A DNA stretch of 64,000 bases from Trochalopteron elliotii. Taxonomy: Eukaryota; Chordata; Aves; Passeriformes; Leiothrichidae. Shown here in pieces: positions 25,401 to 36,500 of this stretch; position 1 is the first letter of the stretch, and every line of letters starts with the position of its first letter. The translations under genes were made by a program, and so were the position numbers. The stretch spans positions 1,054,853 to 1,118,852 of the forward strand of contig JANPWX010000653.1 of the NCBI GenBank assembly GCA_024734555.1, read 5' to 3'. The notes beneath the pieces are model-generated. The model made no database searches and was not told where the DNA came from. It saw only the letters and a program-made list of their open reading frames with translations.

Positions 25401-28400
25401 GGTTTTATCCAGAACACGCTCAAAGAAGTAACTTGCTTCTAAATAGGAGTGAAGTGATGTAATCCTGTGAGGAAGGAAACAGCCTCCACTTGCTGATCAC
25501 TTACATGACCAAAAAGCTTTTTACATTCTTGTAAATAGAATCACAGCTCAAAAATCAGTGACATCATGATAGGGTTTTCTAAAGAACCAAGAAAACTGCT
25601 TGAACCTCTCGGATCCAGAGGCAGCAGCAGCACTGCAAAAAATTCCAGTCTGCAAGGTCAGACTGAGCCAACTGGTACTATTGTGCCATGGGCAGACAAA
25701 AGAGAAACTGCAAAAGTGAGACTGTCCAGGGGAAACTAAATCAGGGTCTGAAATGGCTCAACATTGGACAGGAATACAAACAGTAAGAACAGGAGGGTGA
25801 ACTGCAGCAGACACAAAGCATTGAGGAATTACAAAGCATAACAGAAAGTTGCTGCCTTGATATGGACACAAATAGGTCAAGGGCCATGTGAGAGACCCAT
25901 ACAAGTGTGTATCCAGCTCATCTACTAACACCAATAAGGATGAGACTGAACCACCTTAGCCCATACAAATGTGAAAGAAACACCTCTTAGGGAAAAGTGT
26001 TGGGACTGCTACGGATCTGACCAATGTCATGGCTTTGTATGGCTCATCCTGGTTATTTCAGCCTCACTGTGATTAAGGACATGGGCCCTGGGACTTTGCA
26101 TCAAAACACTTTTGGCTTTTACATCCTCCGAAGTGCAAACCACGCAAAAGAAAACAAACAAAAAAACCCCAGGGAAAATCTTACATTAGAAATAAATAGA
26201 CCCCATTCTATTTCCCTTAGTTAAACTAAATATTTTCATGTGTAAACAGAAGACAAAACTGAAAAAGGAATGTTGTGTTCCAAGTGAGAGCCTCTCCATG
26301 AAGAGGGATGGCCTCACATGTGCGTCACAGCAATGAGTTCATGCAGTTTCGGGAATCCTGGCAGCCCTCGGGCCAACCCCTCCGTGAGTTTGCCATTCCA
26401 GCAGTAAAACACGTTGAACATTATATCATCAGAACATCCAATACAGTGATGTGTACAAAGGATGTTTAGTCCTGCCCATGGAAGAAGTGTAAACATGCCT
26501 GCAGCTCATAATTATTGTTAATCTATGAGTCACAAAAGCATCAATACTTCAGTTGTCTGCATGAAAATCAGGTTTTTGGACGCACATAGAGCTCTCAGGC
26601 AGCATCTTATGTAGCAGGGAGTATGTCAGATTATTTTACAGGTTATTTTTCACCCTTTTGCACTGCATGACATACAGCAAAGGAAATGTGAATTTATTGC
26701 TTTTTTTCAGCCTACAGCAGCCAGAGGATCACCTACTAATTTCTAATTAGTTCTTGTTTAGGTAAATCACTACAAAGCAATTCTAAGACTTCGTAAGTGT
26801 CATTATGTCACAACTTATCCTCCAGGACAATTAGTGGTGACATAAGACCACGAGGTAAACCACAGCTTGATTGGCTGAATGACATCTGGAGTTCACAAGT
26901 AAAAAATACAATTTCTTACAAATTGAGCAGAGGCCACTCTTTGGAAAATGCCAGAACCCCCCAGTATGTTGTATAGTCTTGTTCACAGAGAATTACTCTT
27001 TTAAATACAAAGACTCATAAGATTTTGACTAATGTTACAGAAATAGAACTACTACATTTAGAGGAATTATTCTTACCCCCTCAACAAACAACTCATGCTT
27101 AAAAATGAAATTTTAAATATATGTACATATATGAACCCATCATTAATCTAACCATACTGTTCACCTTTCTTTTTTTCTGCTTTCTTAGGAGCAGCATCAC
27201 TTCCTTTTTTGTTTCTAAGCTAGTATCAAACCACTTTTGTTCATGCACTCTATGATGCACCTCACACACTACAGTAAGTTGTGATGTGCACAGAATTACT
27301 TATTCAAAACAACTTTGTTAAGAGTTGTCTAAGAAAATCTGAGGTTAAATTTTTCCCACGTGGGTTTAGTATCCTGTTGCACCCTATACTGAGAAAGAGT
27401 TAAAGTGAACTTCACCTTACATTTCACGTTGAAACCAGTACAGTATGGAAAATAAAGGCTTTTTCTTTATTTTAAGTCGTGCAGAGCATACCTGTTCATT
27501 CACACAGTACTTAACAAGCTCTCATGCTCGTCCAACCCCAAAAAAGGACAAGGGTGTCACAGCTGCTTTATCAACAAACCGGGTAACAGCGCACGTGAGG
27601 CAATCCAGGAAAAGCCAGGTACTACGAAACACAGCTTAAGATGTGACTCATTCCTTGGCACCAGTTTCTTTGACTGAATTCCCAGGAATTCCTCCTCGTT
27701 TCAGAAGTGACAAAAGGAAACAGTCATCTAAGGGCATTCCCAAGAACATGTGGGATCAGTTTCTTACTCAGCACTTACGCAGGTCAAATTTCCCTTAAGT
27801 CAGTGGTGTTTTCCTGGGGGAATGCTGGCTGAATCCGAGGCACTATTAATACCAACTTTTCAGTAATGCTTAGTTTTAATATACTAATACAATACTACAA
27901 ATGTAACTGTATTATAAAGGATTCTCTTTGGCAGCTAACTAAATTCCCTGATTCTTGTTCTGAGGATATCACTGCCCCATCTGCAAACATGGGATGGCTG
28001 AATTTCCTTGTAGTTTGCTAATTAATTGGCAGGAAACCAAACATTTCTCCAGTACCAGGGCTTCATCACATGTTTCTACAAAATATTTTGACAGTCAGCA
28101 AATGCAATCTTTCTCCAAATTATTCAGTTAGCTCTGACTTTAATACAACAATAAAAATGTAACAAGTAGTCTACATGGGTTTTTTTTTTACTTTTCTTTC
28201 TAATGTATATGAAAATGATAAAGTACAGGTATTTTAAAGCAGGAACTTTTCTTTCTTCACAACAAAAGCAGCACCTTAAAGGTGTAGAATATAACGCTGT
28301 ACAAGTGAAAAATAAAAAATTATATTTCCTCAACTTCCACACAGATTTTTTCATTATCCTAAATCATTCAATATTTACAGTATTACATGAAATAACAAAT

Positions 28401-28613
28401 ATGCCAGGGACATGTACCATAAATAAGTGCTTTACCCTTTTCTGTCACATAGGGTCTTCTGTGCAGTAAAATTCTATAAAATTCAGTTGTATTTTTAGAA
28501 ACAGCTAACAGACTGTTTTGAGTTTATTACACCTAATAGTTTGGATAAATCTTAGAATTAATTACTAGAATAATTAAGGTGACAAAGTAATGACTTTCCA
28601 CCTCAAAAAACTT
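22446..28613. other. AT-rich non-coding stretch, no gene seen
   Basis: No recognisable gene or repeat. A minus-strand open segment at 26313-26500 has splice-like edges and is treated as a finding. Confidence 0.5.
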
Positions 28614-28810
28614 CATTGAATCACAGGATAATTCATGTTAGGATGAACCTCAGGAGGTCTTTAGCACTCACTCTGTACTTCCAATGTTTGATTACCCTTA
28701 CAGAAAAACAGTTTTCCTTGCAATTGATTGCAACTTACGTTGTTTAAATGTGCACCCATTGTCTTAATGAAAGGCTGAAATATTCTATCTTGTACCAGGA
28801 GCCTCTACCA
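28614..28810 (-). mobile_element. CR1 LINE fragment, old, minus orientation
   Basis: Begins with a reversed CR1 terminus (GAATCACAGGATAATTCATG) and a TGAACCTCAGGAGGTCTTTA block, then GTTTGATTACCCTTACAGAA and a TTGATTGCAACTTACGTTG block. Compared with typical copies it lacks internal sequence and is strongly diverged. Confidence 0.7.
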
Positions 28811-29329
28811 TGAGGCTCCTGATCCATCACCAGGGAGATTGACAGTCTCAGCTTTGAAGTTCATCATCTTTTCCTTTCATCACGTTCCCATTCCTGTAAA
28901 TTCTTCCACACAAATTATTCATAGCTGTTCAAATAATAATCAATGTGACCTGGGACTTATTTTTGTACTGGTTTAAGGCTTTTTCCTCCCACTTGGTTCC
29001 ACCAGAATAGTAACATGGATGTAACTAAAACAATCCAAAATACGCTTTCTCTCAGTCCAGCTTAGCATACCCTATGAGAAATACTACAGGAGTGTTATTC
29101 CCTGACAGTGATGTTCTTGATTAACAAGTTCTGTGTCTATGCTGCCAATAAAAATTCTCCACTATAGGGGCAGCTGGTGGGCAGCAGTTTATCCAGTATC
29201 AAGCAGCTGGTTTTGCTCTCATCAACTCATCTTGAGAATATAAACACTGGCTGGTAATAGAGATTTTGACGACCGAAGACTTTGGTCTCTTCGAGGTCTT
29301 TGCTAAGCAAGTTCCTCTTCCACACCTGC
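28811..29329. other. AT-rich sequence 5' of the TNIP2 CpG island
   Basis: About 0.5 kb between an old CR1 and the CpG island. No gene or repeat was recognised. Confidence 0.5.
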
Positions 29330-29520
29330 ACAGGTTCGCGGCTTGTGAGGAGGGACGCGCTGCTCTGCCCGGGTCCGGAGCCATCCCCCCGCCATCGATG
29401 CAGACGCAACACCAACAGAGAGAATTCCTGGGCGTTTCTTCTCCTGCTGCTGCCGCCGGGGCCGGGGCCGCTCGGGCAGGCGGAGCGGGGAGAGCGGAGA
29501 GCCCGGGGGTCGCCACCGGC

Positions 29521-29552
29521 GGGGAAAGTCCCGCTCCGAGCCGGGAATTCCC
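29521..29552. promoter_or_regulatory. Paired NF-kappaB (kappaB) motifs
   Basis: GGAAAGTCCC at 29523-29532 is the reverse complement of the classical site GGGACTTTCC. GGGAATTCCC at 29543-29552 is a near-palindromic perfect match to GGGRNWYYCC. The two sites are 10 bp apart, about 570-600 bp upstream of the start codon. Matching the consensus is seen directly; binding is inferred. Confidence 0.6.
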
Positions 29553-29711
29553 GCAGCGGCGCCAGGAGGACGCGAAGCTCCGGGCCTTTCGCAACACGGG
29601 GCCCGCGACGCCCGCCAGCCCCCCGAGGGACCCTCGTTCCGCCGGGACCCTCCTCCCCCTCAGGGACCCTCCTGCAGCCGCCCCTCCTGTCCGCATTCCC
29701 CTCGCTCAGCC

Positions 29712-29721
29712 GGGACTTCCC
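29712..29721 (+). promoter_or_regulatory. NF-kappaB motif
   Basis: GGGACTTCCC matches GGGRNWYYCC at every position and lies in the CpG island upstream of TNIP2. Confidence 0.5.
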
Positions 29722-29812
29722 CCGTGCCCCCGGGGCCTCCCCCTCGCCCCGCTCCTTCGCCCCCAGGTTTCTCCCCCCGCCCCCGGGGCCGCTTCTCCCG
29801 CTCGCCCTTGCC

Positions 29813-29822
29813 GGGGTTCCCC
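29813..29822 (+). promoter_or_regulatory. NF-kappaB motif
   Basis: GGGGTTCCCC matches GGGRNWYYCC at every position. Its G/C-only flanks make a chance match more likely than for the pair at 29521-29552. Confidence 0.4.
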
Positions 29823-29887
29823 GGGCAGCGCTGCCCGCGGGCCCGCATCCCGCGCTGGCCGCGGGGGAAAGAGCAGTCTACAAATCC

Positions 29888-29897
29888 GGGGTTCTCC
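29888..29897 (+). promoter_or_regulatory. NF-kappaB motif
   Basis: GGGGTTCTCC matches GGGRNWYYCC, about 220 bp upstream of the start codon. It is the weakest biological match of the five. Confidence 0.35.
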
Positions 29898-30117
29898 CCC
29901 GAGGGCGGAGCGTCGCCCAGCCCAGCCCCAGCCGTAGAAAAAAGCAGCGGCACAGGCGGATCCTGCGAGTCCTTAAAGGCAGCGGCTGCCTCCTCCCCCG
30001 GCGGGGAAGGCGGAAGAGTGAAGCCGCTGCCTCGGTTCTAGTCCGCTCTGGGGTTTTATGCACCTGTCTGGGCTCCTGCTCGCCCTGGAGAAGCAAGAGA
30101 AGGGAGCTGCCCCCGCC

Positions 30118-30507
30118 ATGTGCTCGGTAAGCGAGGCTGGCAGCACGGACTCCTTGGCGACCCGCTTCAGGCAGGTGGAGGAGACTCTGGAGAAGCTGCA
30201 GCGGGAAAACAAGAGCTTGAAGAATAAAGTGCCTCGGTACAACGCGCTCTGCAACTTGTACCACGAGTCCGCGCAGCAGCTGAAGCACCTCCAGCTGCAG
30301 CTGGCGACCAAGGAGGCGACGATCCGGGAGCTGCGGGGCAGCCTGGCCCGGCAGCGGCAGCCCCCGGCGCCGGGCGGGGATGCGGCAGCGGGCGCGGAGC
30401 CGGCGCGCTCGCTGGTGGAGAGCCTGCTGGAGCAGCTGGGGCAGGCCCGCGACCAGCTGAGGGACAGCGAGCGGCTCTCGGCGCGGAAAGTGGAGGCGCT
30501 GAGCCAG
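30118..30507 (+). CDS. TNIP2: TNIP2 exon 1, coding part (residues 1-130)
   Basis: The open frame runs from ATG 30118 to a CAG/GTAAAG donor whose GT is at 30508-30509, exactly 130 codons. The translation is a charged, leucine-rich coiled coil (LATRFRQVEETLEKLQRENK, then YNALCNLYHESAQQLKHLQL) followed by an Ala/Gly/Pro-rich linker and a second helix ending KVEALSQ. The LCxLYHE segment aligns with the start region of mammalian TNIP2 as I recall it. The roughly 40 residues before it resemble the N-terminal coil of TNIP1 instead. Very high GC, as expected inside the promoter CpG island. Confidence 0.93.
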
Positions 30508-33500
30508 GTAAAGCCGCGGGTGCGCAGGGAGGGCTCAGCATCACCGCGCCTTTCCGCGCTGCTCCCTCGAGAGCGCGGAGGGGCCGGCGGTGCGGGGCAC
30601 GGGCTGCGGGAATTCTGTCCCCAGAGCTGGGTGCTGGGAACAGCTGGGGGCGGGCAGGAACCGGCGCTGACAGCGGGGCGGTCCTGGAGCGGCAGGGGCT
30701 GAGCGTGAGTTCAGCCCCTTCGAGCGATGCCCGCTCCATCCCCAGGTGCCCAGAGCAACTCGCCCGGTTGGGTCCGAAGGTAGCGCGCCCCTTGCGTTCA
30801 AAAAGGCAAATCATAAAGTCGCAAACCAAAAACTTAGCATGGCACTAGAGATCTTCGTGCAACTATTTTCATAAGGAGAAAGAAAAACAGTAAAAAAACT
30901 CCTTGAATTTATCAGCTGCAACAATTTTGTTCTCAAAGATAATCAGCTAATACCACGAATTTTTCTGTTGAAGTGTTTTGTTTAAGGTGCTCGTAAAATG
31001 GATTTTTGTATGGACAGTGAGGTAGCACCTTCATATTTAAAGAAGTAACTGACAAGTCTGGATTGTGTGGAGATAAATTAGGGAAATCAGCATTTTACTT
31101 GACAGAAAAAAACCTGAAAACATCCCTCCCCATCTAGTACAAGTGCTGTTTTGGTTACTGTCATTAAGATTTTCCCAGGTTCAGTCTGAAATGCTCAAAG
31201 ATTTTTTAAAGCATTTATTTCCAGATGAAGCTGCATGAAGTAATTTCCAAACTGAGTAGCAGTACTTAAAACTGAAACAAGTGTTTTTGTCATAAGTAAT
31301 CTCTTGACCTAATGCTTACACAAAACATTTTCCATATATGACACTCACCTAAAATACATTTTAAAAAGTTAATGTTTGGAAATTTGTTAGATAATCTCAC
31401 TGACACTTTGCAGACAAATGACAACCTGTGGTATCTGAACATATTTGAAAGGCTGATGCTGAATATCTTCAAAAGGGAAGTTTAGCATTCAGCATGACGC
31501 TAAAGAATTTAAATTTCAGTAATAAGAACAAGTGCTCTTTATCTGTGTCAGATGTTAATATTTATTTCTTGAAAGAATAAAATGTTATGCCCAATCAGAA
31601 TGCTGAAATTGGCACTAAATAACAACCAAATAAAAGAGACATTTTTGTGAAGCCAGAGGCCAATGTGCTGGCAAAGAGTGATCCCAGTGATTTACAGCTC
31701 TATTGCACTCCTGAGAACTGGAATGATAGAGCTGAGGTTGTAGCTGTCTCATGGTCTGCACTGGCATCCAGAAATCCTCCATTCTGGAGGAGCAGTGCTG
31801 CAGACGTTTCTGGTACCAGCATCCACTACTTCTTGAGGGTGTGTAAAAAGCAGCTTGTTTGTTTACAAAGTCAGGGCTGGTGCCTTTCAGCTGCATGGAA
31901 TTACAGGTCGTTTGCACCAGTCACCAAGCAAACCTCTTCCTTCTCAAAACACCTGCAGAGGTGTTAATGCAGTGTGGATGATCCCACAGAGCTTCCAATA
32001 GGACAAGGAGATGCAGAAACAAGATCCACAGTTGTTTCCCAGGGCTGTGTCAGACCCCCTCATGTACCTGGGAGTCAGCTGTGGCCAAACTACAGCCACT
32101 GCTGCCACATGGATTTTATTTTCACTTGCTTGTCCTTACCTTACCATTCCCATTTTTTCCTAGGTGAGAAAGTTGCTCTGTGTGCTACCTCTGCTTTGTC
32201 CTTGTGACAGTGCCAGGCAGTGAATACACTTCACTGGATTTGATGACATTACAGTTCATTTTTTTCTTTTAAGGAAAACCTCTGTTATCTGGTAGTTTAG
32301 TGTGCAGGACCTGTAAGTATTTTTCAGTCTCCACAGATATTCATCTTAAATTACTTTGTTTCTTGTTATTGTTGCTGCTGTACAGTCATAAAACCTTCCT
32401 GAATTTCTGCTGCTTGTTCCTCCCTTCAACTGGTTAGAAAGTGCTTGCAGGGCTGCCTGAGTAGTTCTTGTTTGGTTGATCCAACAGTTCCAAGGTCTTG
32501 TGGTCATACAGAAATAAAATGGATTTAGTTTACTTTTTAAGTACTTTGCAATGAGTACAGGAGCAGTAAGGAATTACTGCAATATTGAAGTCAGTCTTAG
32601 GTATATTGTGGCTTTTGAGTTTATTTTGCTCTTAAATAACCTCCCCTCCCCCCTCTGCTTAGGAAGTGCAGAAGTTGAATCAGCAGCTAGAGGAGAAAAA
32701 TGGAGAGATACAGCAGATGATAAATCAGCCTCCATATGAAAAGGAGAGAGAAATCTTACGACTGCAGAAGACCCTGGCAGAGAAGGAGAAGGCTCAGGCC
32801 ACCAGTGATGTTTTGTGCCGTTCACTCACTGATGAAACTCACCAACTTCAACGCAAACTGGCATCCACAGCAGAAATGTGTCAACATCTGGCAAAATGTC
32901 TAGAAGAGAAGCAAAGAAAAGAGAAGGGGAATTCAGATGACCAGATACCTACAGAAAGATCTAATCAGGTATTCTTACAGCTACTGTGTGTGTCGTTGAA
33001 CTCTTATTAGCTTCTGAGATGTTAATTACAGTATGATAGCTGTAACTAGGGAATGGTGAGAAACAGCTCTTTAAATAATTTCGTGCAGAGTGTTAAGACT
33101 ACCATGGCAATAGTAGATAACTCTGTGTATCTGAAATTAAGGATGGAAGAAGTTGTCTACCACTTCAGCTTTGGCCATCTCATCATCACAGGCTCTTTTT
33201 GGAGAGGAGAACTTGAGAGGTTTTGTCCAACCTCAGCAATTCCATGATTATAGTTCTTCCCTCAGTACACAGGAGACAGCACCTACCTTATACCACCCCT
33301 GCTTCTGTGCAGCACTAGATGGTGCTGTGATTTTGAAGCTGATCTCTCTTGATTACTTAAGTATCAAAATCACAAAACAGAGTGGAGATATTTCAAAATA
33401 GTATTTATATTAAGAATTCTGTGACATGTGGTCTTCTTGGGTCAGGATTTGGCTTTGCACATGTAGTACAGACCTACAGAAAGTTGGTTAGGGGAATATG

Positions 33501-36500
33501 AGTCAAGGTGTTTTACTTTTTTTTTTCCTCTGGGATTCCCCCTGGCCTCTGAGTGCAGGGCAGTTCTTCTCTTCAGGAGGGATGTTTTAAAAAAAGCTTC
33601 ATAATAGGACAATGTCAGAAATGCTACTGCAGGGCACAAAGAAACACCTGGATTTTGGTGTATTTTGCTAATGGCTGTTGAGGCTTCAGTTAAAGTTCTC
33701 AGCATGGGGTAAAGGTAGATCATTCTTCTATTGTTCCAGAAGTCCTGATGGCTGACAGTCATTAGGTAATTCATTAAAACAAAAAAAGGAAATAACATCA
33801 GCAGTGCTGCCTCTAGTAACAGATCAGAGGATTAAGTAGGTTGCTACAGACAGTTCTCATGAAAAAGAATAATTCTGACTTATGTTCTTACTGCTACAGC
33901 ATGGTAATGCTGTTTTTCACATGACCACTCATCTGTGCTGTTGTGATGAACTCTACACATACTCACGTCTGCTTTCCCAACCATCCCAAAGTGTTTCCAA
34001 AGAAAACTCACATTAAAGTTACTTGTAAGAAATAGGGGTTGAGTAGATAGAAGAAAAAAGACTTTTTAAGGGACTTGAAGCATTTGGCATTATCATATTT
34101 AATGTGTAATTGATAGACAGGAAACTTGATTGACTTTGATATATGCAATAAGAAGCTAACCTTGTACAGAGGGGGACTTCCCTCTTGAAGAGGAGAAATT
34201 TCAGATGCCTTTACTAGCTGATTCTAGGGAATTTTGCACAAAAGTGTTCTATATTACTCATGTACACCGGGGTTTTTTTAAGCAGATGTCACAACTGTAA
34301 AAAAAGGTATCATTTTAGTCAATTATTTAGCAAGCAGGGTTTTTTCCCCTCCGTAATTTCTTCCTAGTACTGGCCAAAATTGACAGTAATAACAAAGCAA
34401 GATGAAGACATATCTGTGCCTTTGTCATGCATTCTCTCACTCCAGACAAGTGGTTTTGCAAAGAGTTTGTGTAAACTCAAACTCTGTTTTCATGAAGTCT
34501 ATTTAATAGCAGTACCAAGGTCATAAAAACCTAGATATATGTCATGACACATTACTTTAAAAAAAAGAGATTACTTCCAGTTAACAGCACAGCCAAACAG
34601 CATCTGAGATTTTCATGTTAAAGTAACACCTAACTTTATCTGAAAATTACAGCTTTTAGACAATGAAACTGCACTTCAGGCTGTTATCTGCAACCTACAA
34701 GAGGAAAACAGGATGTTAAAACAAAAAGTAGCTCACGTGAGTACTTTCATTTTGTTACAGATTAATATTTGTTAAGTATTTTGTATTAGAGTAAATTTGG
34801 AATAGATAAGGTGTGGTTAATCTAATTACATGGTAGTTTAAAGCAAGACAGTTTTTCTTAGTCCTTTCAACATGGCACATAGTTTTTGTTCCCTTAGCTA
34901 AGAACAACTTACTGCATAATTTTTAACATACTGGGGGTTCTGTTGTTAAAAATACAGTGCAGAAGAAACTTTTCATGTTCCTTCCATGGATCAGTATTCC
35001 ACCCCAGAAGAACAGCACTGTGCCCAGGGTGAACACCAACCCCTCCCTTTCCACATTATTTACTACTGTCCCTTTGGACTGGGAGATGGGAAGGCTGCCC
35101 ATGAAGAGTCTGCACAATCATCTCCTGCTCTCCTGCACAGTGGCTTACCCACCCTCAGGGGTCGAGTCAGCATGTTAATTATCCCCTAGAGAATTTTGGT
35201 CCTGCACAGATAGACAGCCTGTGAAAGCCTGGAAGTTTGTGTCTTCCTGTTCTTCATTCCTCTCCCGGATAAACTTCCAGGTGGAAGATTTAAACGCAAA
35301 ATGGCAGAAGTACGACGCCAGCAGGGACGAGTACGTGAAGAGACTCCACCTGCAGCTGAAGGAGATGAAGTCACAGCTGGAGCAGCACCACAGTGGAACT
35401 CCAGCACAAAGGAATTCTGACCTGATGCACAAGGAGATATTCCGGTTAAACAAGCTCCTGGAAGAAAAGATGGATGAGTGTGTGAAAACCAAGAGAGAAC
35501 TAGAGGATATGAAGAAGGCCAGTGAAGGAGATAATGAGCGCATACAAATGCTGGAGCAACAGGTCATTAAGTTACTTTTTCCTAGAAAGGGGAATTCTTA
35601 GTTTCTTCCCAGACCGCTGAAGTCCAAGGGGGGGAAAAAGGGATTTAGTTTTTGGACATTTGCCTGTCTGTCCCCATTTGGCTGTATAGATACTTAACAA
35701 CACAGATTTAAAGGAAACTCCCTGCTTAAAGAATCCCATGCAGTTCTGCTGGCCTTAATACAGAATATGAAAGATCTGTAAAAGAAATACAAACGCCTTT
35801 GACATACAGATACGATAGAGAAGATAATACTGAGATTCTGGGAATAAGTAACAAAGGAATCACAGTCTCAGCTTTTCAATCTAACCTGCCAATGCTCTAA
35901 TTTATAAAATATTAACATAATAATTCTATTTCAGGTCCTGGTTTATAAAGACGATTTCACATCTGAGAGATCAGACAGAGAACGAGCACAGAGTAAAATA
36001 CAAGAACTTCAGGCAGAAATTGCATGTTTGCAACACCAGCTAGCAAGAAGACAGGTAAGAAAGCAGCATGCTCCTTTTTTAATATAAGCATGTCAATGGG
36101 ATTTGGGACTAAAATATACTTTAAAATATATTTTAAAAATATCTTATTATTTCTAAAACAGTTTTAGCTCAGTGCAGCTATCAAAAATTTTGATTGCTTC
36201 ATAGTCATTGTTTCTGGTGGAAATGCTTCCCAGTTCAGATATAATATCCCCTTCCAGTCCTTTTTTCTTCTACTTTTGGATCAACATAGGAAGGGTGAAT
36301 TCTTAGAAGGCAGAGGACAGCCATGACTCTTGGCATCTTTAAAGTAGCACACTGGCTGTATTCTGTGTTTTCTACAAAACTTCTTTACAACAATATTAAC
36401 ACTGCAAAAACTGATTGGTAATTTATTTACAAGTCCTCAGATAAATATTTGAGGGGTGTTTCAGATAAAGGTGATAAAATATCACCTGTTAAAGAATATA

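Larger units (their letters stand above)
29330..30790. promoter_or_regulatory. CpG island: TNIP2 promoter, 5' UTR and exon 1
   Basis: About 1.4 kb of very GC-rich, CpG-dense sequence stands out sharply from AT-rich flanks and overlaps the start of TNIP2. I see no clear TATA box, which fits a dispersed-initiation CpG promoter; the transcription start cannot be fixed by eye. The long open frames on both strands from about 29200 to 30300 come from stop-codon scarcity in GC-rich DNA. Divergent transcription from the minus strand is possible but not shown. Confidence 0.85.

Noticed and set aside
30058..30117. Upstream in-frame ATG at 30058 as the TNIP2 start
   Set aside because: It has T at -3, whereas ATG 30118 has G at -3 and follows GCC. 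The 20 extra residues show no family similarity. It stays possible as an alternative start.
29199..30311. Long open frames on both strands across the CpG island (up to 282 codons)
   Set aside because: They overlap in several frames, have Pro/Ala/Arg/Gly-rich compositional sequence, and arise because GC-rich DNA has few stops. Only the frame containing 30118-30507 continues into conserved TNIP2 exons.
31647..31967. A 106-codon frame in TNIP2 intron 1
   Set aside because: Conserved exon 2 follows exon 1 in frame without it. It has no recognisable homology and is probably chance.
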